Origin: Lanius collurio
Lineage: Eukaryota; Chordata; Aves; Passeriformes; Laniidae
DNA length: 64,000 bases
Assembly: GCA_020086605.1 (NCBI GenBank)
Contig: JACBWW010000004.1
Coordinates: 37,490,618 to 37,554,617, forward strand
Reading direction: 5' to 3'
Both the position numbers and the translations under genes were made by a program. The notes under the pieces are model-generated. The model made no database searches and was not told the DNA's origin. It saw only the letters and a list, made by a program, of their open reading frames with translations. This document shows, piece by piece, positions 13,701-25,830 of the stretch (its first letter is position 1; every line of letters begins with the position of its first letter).

Positions 13701-16614
13701 GACTTAACAATCTCGATCCCACTTTTCCCAGTAGGTCATGATGTCAAATCATCTTTTTCAAGTATCCCTGTAGCTACAGACTGTTAGAACTGTATTATGA
13801 CCTAAGAAATTTGATATTTCAAATGGTGATATTGCAGCAGGAGTATTCTCCACACCTTAAACAGGAACAAATCCCATGTAATATTACTTAGCTAAAAGAG
13901 ATGATTGAGATCAGCATTGGGCACTGAGGCAATCAGCAGAGTTTTCATCATTATCCTATGGAAAATCACTAGTGATAAATTTAATAGGAGTAACAAATTT
14001 GCATTTGACTTAACTTTTATAAAAGTACATTGATAATTATCACACCAAATATAAATGGATAGATAAAAAGGACATATTGTGTCATAATTAGAGGTTTTAT
14101 GATTAATATCAATAAGGCAGTTTGGTAAGGTACATAAAAATGGTCATTGTTCTCCCTTACTGTCATAGTGAACAGTTTATCAAATGAATAGCCATGATCA
14201 GAATGATATAATTGGTTGATTGAATTCTCTTCTGCTTTGGTTGAAAACTGTCACTCTGATTGCATAAACTTTACTGTATAGAGTGCAAGTGTCTTTTTCG
14301 TTGGATCAATTCAGAAAGGCAAAAATAGGCTGCAAATAAACTGCCTTGGCCAGTGAAAATGAATGCATAGGCCATGGTGTGAAAATGTTAAACTTTAAGT
14401 TTCAAAACAAATATGAAAGCAAGGAAAGGTACTTTTGGAGAAAATGTACTGAAGAAGACATGGTTTTAAGAGTCTGCTTATATTCCATTAGCACAATTTC
14501 TGATGCTTTTTGCACTTTTAGTGTTGCTCTGTGAAGGCATCCTAGCAAAAAAAAAAAAAGCCAATAGGAACCAAACACGATTAATATAACTGGCAATCTT
14601 GAAATGACTTATGAGATCAGGGCAACAGAGAGAAAGGGGAGTCTGGATTTAGTGTACTGGGCAAGCCCAGTGAGAAGTCCATTATTACACAGGAAGACTT
14701 AAAAACATTGCTTAAACTGCACTAAAAAGGGGTGGCACAGTATAACTGCCCAGGGCCCCCTTTTTACCAGCAGTGGATTCATATTGGAGTGCTTTGCAGA
14801 GATAGAGGACATTTAATCAAAATGCAAAAGTGAAGGATGAAAGATTTAGTTCAAAATTTTGACACAGAGATTATATGAACTGGAACCATAATTCATTGGT
14901 GGAGTTCTTGGGGTGACCATAATCCAAAGCCTGAGAAGTTACTCATCTGTGAGATGAGAAATCTGACATTAATGAAGCTCAATGGTGTGATTCATATGAC
15001 TAGAATGATAGCATCAGGGGTGATGTTCTTTGTTAGTGGATGAAAAGAATCAGGAGACATTTTATGCAAAAGGCCTCTTTCTGTGTCAGGCTGAAAGATG
15101 ATGACGCTCTCCCTAAGGACATATTTGTTATTTTAGAAAGAAAGAAAATTACACACCTCTGTTATCATAGGGCACTTTAATCTTAGAGGCTTGATAGAGT
15201 ATTTACCAATAGTTAAATATTGCTAGAATTTCTAAAAATTATAGGTTACATATTCTTCAGTCAAAAGAGTCTGTCCAAACTGTAGGAAAAGTTTTCATTA
15301 GGTATGATTTCATTATGGAAAATAACTGTAAGCTAAATAATATAGAGAAAAAGTACCAGAAGGGAAAGTGCAAAAAGCCTCTGGGATAAGACCATTTTAC
15401 TGTATAAAAGAAAAAAGTTGAAAACACTCATATTTTTTAAACTATATATTGGTTAAGAGTAGAAATGGAAGGAAATGGATAACAAACCAAGAAAAAAGGA
15501 AAATTACAGCATTTAATGTAATAGAACTGCTTCACAGAAAATGGATAAAAGGGAGGAAAAATCCCCCCTCGATGACAGATCTTTGAGAAACTGGTTAAGA
15601 GTAACATATTTTCACAGTTGTACTAGTATAGTATAATACTACTTTTTAATTTAGAGGGAAAAATAACAAAAAATTGATGTAGCACACATCAAAGAGCAAG
15701 GTAATAAGTCTGAAAAATATACCACCAACTGAGTTGCTGTATTTTCAGAGAGAACACATAGTAATTGCTCATTGCCTTTGTGGCATTTAATATCCATGGC
15801 TTGGAAGAGGAACACCAAATCACAGGTGGCAAAGTTTGAAAGTGCTACAGAAGTTTGTGAAGTAGTAATAAGAAAGACATGTCCCTGGCACAAACCCATC
15901 TGGATCCTTTCTTTATTGGCAAAACTAAATGAAATATTTTATTGTTACCAAATAGAAAGGAGTTTGTGAAGAACAGGAATGTCAAGCAGTGTTTTCTAGG
16001 CAGAGGACCCTAAATTGAGACTCACAGGCCTTCCTCCAACACTATACTTGGGAGGAATAATGCATATCAGTATGTTTAGATAAAGTACATACAAGAAGTT
16101 TATATTTGTGTATGTTGCTCCCACGATGATTATTGGTATACTTTATCCAATTCTTGTGCTCTAGCTGGGAATAATGAAAATTGGAAAAGGTTCAAATCAA
16201 ATTTACCCTTTATGCTGGTTAGAGAATGTTCTCTTAGAGAGTGATGCCCTGGGTTGTGCTGACTCCAGTTTAGGATTTGCTTTTGACTTCCTTCCTGTTT
16301 TACTTAGTCTGTTCCCTCAGTCATTACAGTCCTGCGTTGGAGACCAGAGGTGACTACAGACAGTCGTGGGAACATAGATTGTGTGGTTAAAATAGGATAG
16401 TGACAACAGGTTGGCATTTGAATAAATCACTGGCTTTGATTGATTTTATTTTTACTTTTTAAATTTTGATTTGTGCTCTTTCTTTGAGCATGACACTTGT
16501 CTAAGTAATACATGTGTGTTTAAGTGTATGCAATTCTCACTGTTTTACCATGTTTTCCAGAAAATTTTCTTTTTTCTAGATTTCTAGTGAGAAAAAAGTG
16601 AGAGCATGATAAAT
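10748..16614. other. Unique AT-rich noncoding DNA, no gene recognised
   Basis: No transposable element or gene is recognised. The longest open frame is 103 codons (13320-13631, plus strand). It is rich in Phe, Cys and Leu, as expected from AT-rich noncoding sequence, and has no identifiable domain. Pyrimidine tracts followed by AG occur (for example near 12590 and 13405) but are not paired with convincing downstream exons and donor sites. Confidence 0.55.
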
Positions 16615-16720
16615 GCTGTATTAGGTGGGACTGAAGGTCTATCTAGCCCACTGCTCTTCCTCCAACAGTGACAAAAGCAGATTTTACTTTGTCAGGAACT
16701 GTGGTGATAGGATGAGAGAA
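16615..16720 (+). repeat. Possible ancient amniote interspersed repeat fragment
   Basis: The phrase around 16638-16670 (GGTCTATCTAGCCCACTG, then CTTCCTCCAACAGTGAC) resembles a widespread old interspersed repeat of reptile and bird genomes, in which a call to 'GGTCCATCTAGCCCAGTA' is followed by a TCC-AACAGTGGC block and a degenerate tail. This copy would be short and heavily diverged. The assignment comes from recognising the pattern, not from an alignment, and the boundaries are approximate. Confidence 0.35.
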
Positions 16721-19700
16721 GAAATATGTTAAAAGAGAGAGAAGCCCTTCCCATATGTTTTCCCCATGTCCTCCCCCTGTTCCCTCACACTTTGCTCACC
16801 TCTCTCAGCTCTCCTCCTACTCTGTCTTCACCACAAAATTTTGCAACCCAAAATTTTCAGCTTGTTGGAAAATTGAATTTTGCTCTTGGTGCTGCTAGCA
16901 TTTTTGAGCTATCTTTGTTTCATTATGAATATGGTAAGAAACTAACTGATGCTTTAAGTACTAAACTGTATATTAAAATAACAAACACTTTGATAAATAG
17001 AAATGAATCCCCAAAGTGAGCCTGATATAGGCTGCTTTGATGTAAATCCCGAAAGCGAGCCTCACACATTTAGTTTCAATGGCACATTCCACTGCAATAA
17101 CACAAATAAAAAGGAGAGAAGCTTTTTCAAAATGAAGCATTTTTAACTAAAGGGTAGAAGTGGGGAGCAAGACAAAAGACTACACAAGTCCACATAGGAC
17201 ATCTGCAATAGGGTAATTGAAGAGGTTCTTTCTTCTCCAATATTTAAAATAGAACAAATTTTTCCCGTTTATGTGACATAATCAAAAACTTCTTTGCAAG
17301 AAAACATAAGAGCAAAACTGCTTAGATGAGACTTGAGTGGAACAGGAAAACATCACATCAAGATGCAATCTACTGCTGAATCAACTTTGGGCAATAATGA
17401 GTAGTGCTGGACAAATATAACAGAGAAGTATTCAGGAACATTCCTTTTCAGTTAAAGAATGAATTTACCTTGCAAACCTCTCTTTAATTTCATGGTCATT
17501 TCTGTAAGCCAAGCTTATCATTCTACGAGTATGCATACCGGTTTATATCTGGATTTGAATGATGTGCAGATTCATTTTTCACAAAACTTGCCAGATCACG
17601 TTACAGTTTCTCATGGTCAAGGAAAACACAGCTTGAGACATTATGGCCCTCATTAATTGGTGCAACACTTCTTAAAAATCTTCAGGCTCTTGCTAACATG
17701 TTAATTTCTATGGACTTCTGTGATTCTGTCATGACCTGCTCTATCTGTGATGAAAACATAGCATCAGTTCTGGTGAGCACACGAGCAGTCACAGAAAATT
17801 TTGAATTCTAGAAAGAGTTAAGAAGCTCTTTTCTATTAATCTGAAATAAAGTCAAAGTGATGGAAAGGATTATCTAATAATTCATGACTTTCTCACATAC
17901 CAAGAAATGGAACCTCTGGAGAGTGAAGTCTAAACACTGTAAGTTTAGACTTGAAGTGAGGTCTGTATTTTCTAACTGTTGCAGTAAAAGGATGTAAACG
18001 TGCATTCTTCAAGGCTTGGTATTTCATGCCTCATGCAGGAATTATTGGGTGAGTCTCATTGACTTTGTGGCATGCATTGTGGCAGTAGATCTAAGCCTTC
18101 TGATCAGAGAAGCAATAAAAGGGTCACCCAATCCACCAGAACCTCACCAGTCATTTAGACTACTCATATATGTGAATCCAAAGCTTCAGTGTACTGCTTT
18201 TTTCTTCCTCAGGCTCAGATCTATCATTTCAAGACAGTGCTCTCAGTCTGCTCAAGAGCAGTGAGCAAGCTTTCCCAAGCTGGCACAGCTTTTGTTCCCT
18301 TTTGTGTTTGATAGTACAAGCCACACACAACACAGGAGTGGTGAGCCAAAAGAACATTATGTTGTTTTTAACTGGGGGAATAATGCTGACACAGTAGGGC
18401 AAAAACCCTGAAACACATGGAAGTTGCAGTAAGCACTTATCAAATAGGTAGCAAAAAGGAAAATTTCCTTTGTTTTTTAGTGCTTACTCGCTCTTCTAGG
18501 CTGCTTCATTTCTGATGTTCAAGCGAATCTGTCTTCAAAGATACTTAAGACAAGAATAAACTTTCCAACATCTAAAGAATGGAAAAAAAAGTGAATAATG
18601 AGGAAATATTTGTGTTGCTCCTCAAATCAAAGGGAAATTGGAAAGCACTAATAAAAAAAAACACCCTGAGTAGCTAAACCTGCATTAATACCTGAGGGAT
18701 GACAGGATGATTTAAGACATAGTTAGACTTAATTTTAAAGCATTCAAAGGGGTAATCTCTGTAACTGGAGGTGATCCTTCCTGAACTTTTGCATCCTCTT
18801 TCTTTGTATTTTTCAGAGTCATAAGAATGTGATTATGTCTCGCAAATTGAAATGAGTATATGCAAATAAAATACTTCTTATAGTGTAGGCAGACCTAAAA
18901 GACTTGTCTACAGAGAGTGCAGTTTTCATGAATACGCATAACATTTTTAACCACCATGAAGCAAGTGAAAGAGGGATGTTATTGGATCAGTGTAAGATAT
19001 TGAAACTGATCATTTTTCAGCTGAATTTTATGTCACTAGAACTGAACACGTCTTCTTCAGGCCTCTGGAAATTGCTATGGGTGATCCTCATATAGACTCT
19101 AACCATCTAACTGGGTCAATGGGTGGATTTTTGGATATTCAAAGTGGCTACAAATACAAGATGGAGGTCACAAATCCTAATAAGCAGACCCAAGAAACAC
19201 ACGTATATTGAGCATTATTAGGATGAATTTACCTTCTTTTTGTGATCTTACAAAACACATGAAAAATTCTAATCATGCCACTTGTTTCTTTGAAACAAAG
19301 AATAAGTTAGGGAAGGGGAGTAGGACAGTATTCCTACTAGATTTGTCAGTCATGATGAAGAGCTTCAGCCTATTTGATTCCAAGTCATGGATAGGAGCTT
19401 CACTGCAAGCAAACCACAAAGTAGGTAATGTACCTGTTCTACAAACTGATGTTGGAGTGACTTGTTAACTAAGGAGACCAAAGTTTGCTGCACATTAGTA
19501 TTCACCTTCCCCACAGTCACAAAGCAGTCACACAGCTATGATTCCCAGACTTTCCAGCCTATCTCCTCCCTCCTGCCCTCCCTTTTTATCATATATCAAT
19601 GGGTTTCATGTTTCAGATCTGAATGTTAGTGAATTATTAAAAATATAATTATGAGTACATACTTGCACTTCAAAGTTTAAATGCAAGCTGTTTACTATTC

Positions 19701-20478
19701 CCAAATATGATCAGTTTAGCAAAAAAACTAAGCTCCATTTTTTCTGTCTCTTCATAGGAATTTTTTTCTTATGAATCTTTGTAAGTCTTATACACAAATG
19801 TAAAAATAGATGTATCTATCTTCTAGATCATCTGAAATTATTAATTGGGAATAGAGATGATAAGAAGAGAAAAAATAATGGAAATCATTTCACCCGACTT
19901 TGTTTTTTTGGTGTTTCAGAGGTGGTAAATCTGATTCAGCTTGATTCTTTTTTTATTCACGCTTGAAGTGGTCTTTACACTGTAGATTATTTATGCAGAG
20001 TACGCTATTCCAAAATGTCACTTAATTTCCAGAGTGTTTAATTTCCAATTTTGTAAAGGTTTTCATAGTTTTAACGCCTATCCGTTTAAAATATTTGTAA
20101 ATTTGGAGCTCAGATTTTAGGGTGAATTAAACACTTAACTTCTATATATTCCCTTGAAAATCAGTCTCTCATACTTTCACCCTCCCTCCATCCTTTTAAA
20201 ATTTGTATTACCAACTATATATAAACTTTCAATTTTTAATTTTTGCTTAAAGCCTGGATTTTGCCCTTAATGATATCTTTTGGGATTGACTGCTACAAGT
20301 GACTAGATATTACACACAATCTTTTATATGTCTTTATCTCTTCTTTAAAATACTCAAAACATTTAAAGACCTTTAGAGCTGATGCCTTTAATATTATTTT
20401 ACAGAATATTTATTCTTCAGAAGCAGAGAAGCAGTCCAGTTTTTAAAAAATGTATTTATTTATTTTTTTTATGTATGT
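16721..20478. other. Unique AT-rich noncoding DNA, no gene recognised
   Basis: Nothing recognisable is encoded. The largest open frame, 97 codons at 16726-17019 (plus), is a pyrimidine-rich translation without a domain. A short imperfect direct repeat sits at 17006-17062. The last part becomes increasingly A/T-rich towards the assembly gap that begins at 20479. Confidence 0.55.
17006..17062 (+). repeat. Short imperfect direct repeat, 39-bp period
   Basis: An 18-base unit (AATCCCCAAAGTGAGCCT at 17006-17023) recurs at 17045-17062 as AATCCCGAAAGCGAGCCT. The copies differ at two positions, and at each difference the second copy carries a CpG where the first does not. This looks like a small local duplication. 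No function is implied. Confidence 0.45.
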
Positions 20479-20828
20479 NNNNNNNNNNNNNNNNNNNNNN
20501 NNNNNNNNNNNNNNNNNNNNNNNNNNNNNNNNNNNNNNNNNNNNNNNNNNNNNNNNNNNNNNNNNNNNNNNNNNNNNNNNNNNNNNNNNNNNNNNNNNNN
20601 NNNNNNNNNNNNNNNNNNNNNNNNNNNNNNNNNNNNNNNNNNNNNNNNNNNNNNNNNNNNNNNNNNNNNNNNNNNNNNNNNNNNNNNNNNNNNNNNNNNN
20701 NNNNNNNNNNNNNNNNNNNNNNNNNNNNNNNNNNNNNNNNNNNNNNNNNNNNNNNNNNNNNNNNNNNNNNNNNNNNNNNNNNNNNNNNNNNNNNNNNNNN
20801 NNNNNNNNNNNNNNNNNNNNNNNNNNNN
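20479..20828. other. Assembly gap (350 Ns)
   Basis: An unresolved run of N is bordered by TATTTATTTTTTTTATGTATG-like sequence on the left and by TATA/ATA-rich sequence on the right. The gap probably contains an AT-rich microsatellite that could not be assembled. Any open frame reading through it is an artefact. Confidence 0.98.
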
Positions 20829-20930
20829 ATAAAAGGTATATTTATATATAATATAGATAAAAATTTACATATAACTATGTATAATAATAATAATAAATAT
20901 AATTATATTTATATATAATTATATATAAAT
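20829..20930. repeat. AT-rich simple sequence right of gap
   Basis: Sequence made of TATA-type and ATA-type repeats, including an (ATA)n run at about 20880-20896 and interleaved TTATAT units to about 20930. It is continuous with the gap and is probably the readable edge of the same microsatellite. Confidence 0.85.
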
Positions 20931-23900
20931 CTGTTACCAGATTTTTTTCTGTGAAATCAATGCTCTTGAGTGACTCAGATGTCACAAAAAGCTGTCAATG
21001 ACACAAATAATAGAATTTCTTCCTTCAGTAATAATTCTTTTAAATATTTTTAGACTATTAGTATCTGAAACATCAAGACATTTTCAAGTTATGTTGGCAA
21101 AGTCTTTTGTAGAGAGCACCTCCAGGTTTATCTTTGCCAACAGTGATCGCTTTTGGAGTATTTTGCAGAGAAGAACATCTTCAGGTCTCATTTCAACTAA
21201 CAAAAATCCTCTTGGGTCTGAAGCCCAGAGTGTATCAGTCTGTATCACTGCTGCTTCAGCCCCCAAAAACATCTCACAGGAGGTCAGAGAGTTTCTTCAG
21301 AGAGGACAAACATAAAATTTTGAAGGCATTGAATTGTCAGGACAGGTCCTCTTTTCCTCATTTATGATATATGTCTACACAAGATGAACAGGATGTTTCT
21401 GCTTCTTTCAGGTGTTTGTTGACAGATATGTGAAATGACAAACATAATTAATTGATTTTATAAACATATGAAAATTTTTGAGAAAGAAAAAGATAATAAA
21501 AGAGACAAGGAATATCAATCCCCAAAATTAAAATATATGATAGGAGATTAAAAGATACAAACCACAATTTTACATGCTTCTTAGATAAAAACCACTGAGA
21601 TCAAACCACTGTAACACCAAAGCACTTGGTTACATATGGCTCATTGCATTTTACTTTTATTTTTTTCCTGAAAAAAAAAAGTCTCTCAGCATCAAATTTT
21701 AGCTATATGTTTTAATTCTCTATTAAGAAAATGCATTCCTGAATGAATTTAGGAGATTGATTCACTAGATTTTGGAAAGTACAGGTTACTTACTTGTCTC
21801 AGACACCAAAATGGTGCGTGACCACACAGAGGTAACATTCTGCCATAAGTGGTTATTTGGTAATATTTCTGGGTTTTAAACAGTAGGTGATGACATGTAG
21901 CCAGGTTCCTGTCTTTTTCCTTTTTGGTCACATAAAACCATTTATTTGATAAAATGGGTGTTCATAGTAAGGAAGACTTGTGTAAAAGTTTTCCAAGGAT
22001 TTATTTCTAGTTGCTAGCTGAACTGAGTTTCTGAAATTAAAATGTGGACTTTTTCTATCTCTTTGTACTCTTCCTTCAGGTCCATGGTAGCTGCATGTCA
22101 CCTGATTCAGAAAACAGATGGGATACAATTTAGAAAACAGATGTATGTTAATGATACATATCTGATTTGGGACTCGGACCTTTGAATGTTCTGCAGTAGG
22201 TGTTTAGTATGGGATTGTGGTCTTCTTGACATTTGGAAAATTATTCTGTAAAAAAAAGGTAAAAGAAAATTAGTTTTGTCTTAGAAACACGATCTGTGTT
22301 TATTATCGTGGAAAACTGCTGAGTAGCACAAGCAATCCTGCTGAGTTTTGTGCTCACCAGAAATGACTGGAGAAGGCCTGGGATGGTCCATTTAGGTTGT
22401 AAATGAGAAAAAGAAAGTTGCCTAATTCTAATAAAAGTTCAGCTGTGAAAAAAACAATTTGCAAAGAGCACAGGGATTATGTTACAGTTAGGTAGATACT
22501 CACTGTTGCAGGGAGCAGACTGAAAGTCTTCCAAGTATGCTGCTTCATTGGCTACAGTGTCATTTCCCCATTCTCCTCGGTTCAATGATTATTTAAATAT
22601 TTTCTAGAAAGTAAAAGAGTTTCAATGGAAGTGACACTTCTCAGTAAGAGTAAAAGCATATATCTGCTAATGTTCTGACCTAGTTAAGCATTTAGGAAGC
22701 AGCAGTATTGCTGTCTTTTTATAGGCTATATATAGCTTAGATGTCTAACTCCGGTAAAGACATGGCCATGAGTAATAACTGGTAGAAAGTGTCTCAGTGA
22801 TTGAGAGAGTGAGGCAAAGAATTGTTATTTTTCTTAGTATTTTGTGCTAGGGAACTATTCCTGGCTTGTAGAAATCAGTTGGTTTGTTTTTTTTTTTTTT
22901 TGGGGGGGGGGGGGGGGGGGTGGGCCAGGGGGTTTGCGAGTTTGGTTTGGTTTGGTTTGGGTTTTTTTAGTTAAGTCACTCCATGCATTATATGGCGATC
23001 TTGGGGGTCAACCCTAGAAGTGTGAACATCCCAGCAGGGTGGCAGGTGAGAAATAGGAAGTGAAAGCTATTGATATTCTAGTTTGATGTGACAGGAGAGA
23101 AGCCCTTCTGAACCTAAAATGTTCTTCCACAAGCACATAATGCACACATAAGCACATCATAAATTGTACAAGGTGAAGAAAATGTAAACACTGTAAGGAA
23201 TGGTGACACAGACTCTCATCAGAACCCAATGTAATTAAAGATTTGGCCACAGTATTGTGCACATGGTTAATGAATCAACTATAAATAGTAGGAGCCTATT
23301 CTTCTCTCAAGGCACAGATGTAATTTCTGCTGATTCTAAACAAGTTTTCAAATCACAAGTCATTTACATATCTAAAGAAAAGTAGAGATAATGTAAAAAA
23401 TTAAGTAGGATTCTCAAAGGTAGTCCATTCCTTTCCTTTTTCTATTCCTTTGATTCATAAAAGTGCTAAGTATCTTCCATCTTACTGTGTATGAATGGCA
23501 TTTCACAGCAATGGAAATTCATTTGTGTCAGGAAAGATGCCTAGTGTTGACTATGTGTGTCATATTATATATGAGCTTTCTTTTTCTATTAATGTTTTTG
23601 GGTGGGTTGTGTCTCCATCAAGGATTTGCAACACACAAGAGAAAGTGGTTGATACTGAAAATGGGTCAGAGTATTTTACTGTAGACAGGAGATAACTAAA
23701 CAGTCATAGTCAATTTTCAACATGGTTTGAGCACTTTTTAAAAAACCTTCTTTGAGAACATACATCACTAATTTTTGTTAATGTAGCAATTTAAACTTGT
23801 ACAAAAAGGAGGACAAATTTAAGGTATAAGCTATTTCCATTGTAAGCTGTTTCCTGGCACTTCTATATGTCTAGAAGTATCTTCAGACTATAAGTAGGTG

Positions 23901-25211
23901 GACATTCAGATCATCTGTTATCTGGAATGTAGACGTGTGACATATGCTATTCTCTAGAAATTCTATTTAGAGATCGTGTGCTCTTTCCTGCATCTTATAA
24001 ATCATTGTTATATTATGGTTGCTGACTCCACAATAGTGGTATTTTTAATAAAGGGAAGAATTTTTGTGCCACAAATGCTTTTGGTCACCTGTGAATACAA
24101 GACCTTGTATACTGGACAACCTTTCTTCAAAATTTATGAGAATTAAAACTACCTTCCACAAATGTGTATGAATAAGACTTAAAAAGAAGGCATAAGGTTG
24201 AACCAGCAAATCAGTATTAAATAAATATACATACACTGTGTTTTACAGTGTTCCAAGTCCAGTGTTCAGAGTTATCTGCTGCACTCTCAGGTTCTCTTCA
24301 TGCTGAACATGCTGCTTGATTTATCTTACTGCACATAACACATATCTAACTGCTTCTACATTTGTACTTAGTGCTCCCATATCAAAATGAACTATGAAGG
24401 GCATGCAAGACATTTTTTAAAATATTGCAGTCTCTTCAGAAAATCAGATAATATCTCTCTGATTCTTTATTTATGAAAGTGTGCATTCAGGACAGTTGAA
24501 AAAATAACAGGCAAACGTTCTACCATTGTGCAGTTTATTGTTCAGTAGTTCATTAGTTGCTGTCTTGCCATCTGTCTAAGCACATGCCTAGTAATCTTTC
24601 TGACTATGTGTACCTTGTTGAATGCAGGCTTAAATACATATCTGTTATAATTTTGATAATCTGCCTAATTATGTATTTTGTGTAGATTAGACTATATGTG
24701 TTTAAACAGTGTACACTAAATTTTCTTGGAAATCGTCCTCACATCAGCATGGATACAACTGGGTCAAGACAGAATTGGTTCGGAGAAGGGACGTGAGGGT
24801 AGCTGAAGCATAATAATAACAATTTGGATGGATGTTATAATGGACAAAAAAGGGGTTTAATCTTATTCCTCTTAAAAGAAAAGGATCAAGATTTTGGCAT
24901 ATCTTATTCATGAAGCACTGTAGTCAAAGTCAATGTTCATTTTATGGACCTGAAAGACAGGCAGATATTACAGGTGTTCAGAGTTTTCAAGGAAGATGGT
25001 AATAAGAAATGTTTCATGGAAGAGAGGAGTCAGAGAATTACCTTAGCTATATTCAAATAGACATCCATGAGGAAACCTTAAGACTGAAATCTGGGGATTT
25101 TTTCTGGACAGGAAAAAAGGATTGGAACTCTGGGGAGTAACTCTCATAGAAAGAGAAGATAAATTTTTGTCAATAAGTGACACAAATCCAGAATGGATAA
25201 ACAACAGACAA
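20931..25211. other. Unique AT-rich noncoding DNA with one simple-repeat patch
   Basis: No gene is recognised. The longest open frame is 105 codons (20998-21315, plus), overlapped antisense by a 62-codon frame; neither has a recognisable domain. An 11-base inverted repeat (TGTTGGCAAAG at 21092-21102, complement at 21132-21142) is about what chance predicts. The only clear repeat is the homopolymer and GGTTT patch at 22887-22970. Confidence 0.55.
22887..22970 (+). repeat. T-run/G-run junction followed by GGTTT-like repeat
   Basis: About 15 T residues are followed directly by 19 G residues (22902-22920). After a G-rich linker come several tandem TTTGG units (about 22940-22960) and another T run. 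The G run and the later G blocks could fold into a G-quadruplex on the plus strand. Long adjoining homopolymers are also prone to sequencing and length error, so the exact counts are uncertain. Confidence 0.85.
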
Positions 25212-25830
25212 CACAGCTAGTTGACCTTTGCCAATAGCTAAACTCCCACCAAGCCTTTAGGTCACTCATCTATCCCAGGAGATGGGAAAGGAAAAAAAAA
25301 ATGAAGGAGGGCAAAAGGAATTGTGGGTTGAGACAATGACACTTTAACAAAGAAAGCAAAAACTGTGTGTGGAAGTTAAACAAAGTAAGGAATTGATTCA
25401 CTACTCACCATCAGCAGGCAGATTTCCATCTGCTTTCTGGGAATGAGGCCTCAGCACATCTAATGACTGCTTGGGAAGACAAATTCTATCAACATGAATG
25501 TCCCTTCCTTTCTCCATCTTTCCCCCAGTGATTACTGCTGAGCACAATATCAAATGGTGTGGAATATCCCTTTGGTCAGCAGGGGTCAGCTGTCCTGACT
25601 GCTCCCTCCCAACGTCTTGCCCAACCCCTATTCACTTTGGTGAGGCAGAGGTGGTGGAAAGTGAAACATGAGGCATCACTGCTGTGCCAGGACTGCTCAG
25701 AGGTGTGTTATCAACCATGTGTGTTATCAGCCGTGTTCGGGCCATTAATGCAAGGCACAGAACCACACAAGCTGCTATGAAGAAAGTGGACTTCATAACT
25801 TCACCCCAGCATGATGGCCTCTTCTGCACA
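25212..25830 (-). mobile_element. Older solo LTR of an avian endogenous retrovirus
   Basis: On the minus strand this interval follows the order of an abundant avian LTR. The 5' end reads TGTGC at 25830, followed by a conserved TTTCTTCATAG block near 25775-25785. Next come the GTGTTATCA-complement region near 25705-25730 and a well-kept block around 25555-25600 (complement of GGAATATCCCTTTGGTCAG then GGGGTCAGCTGTCCTG). A TGTCTTCCCAAGCAG block lies near 25465-25485, a TGTCTCAACCCACAA block near 25320-25340, and a decayed end lies near 25212. The TATA box expected just 5' of the transcribed part has decayed (around 25535-25550). I see no target-site duplication. No gag, pol or env sequence is attached, so this is a solo LTR. 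The exact family name is not assigned, and the end near 25212 is approximate. Confidence 0.72.

Noticed and set aside
20382..20918. Open frames of 133-178 codons across the N gap
   Set aside because: Most of the codons are N; the real flanks are AT simple sequence.
21092..21142. 11-base inverted repeat TGTTGGCAAAG / CTTTGCCAACA
   Set aside because: About one such pair is expected by chance in a window of this size; the loop is 29 bases and the stem does not extend.
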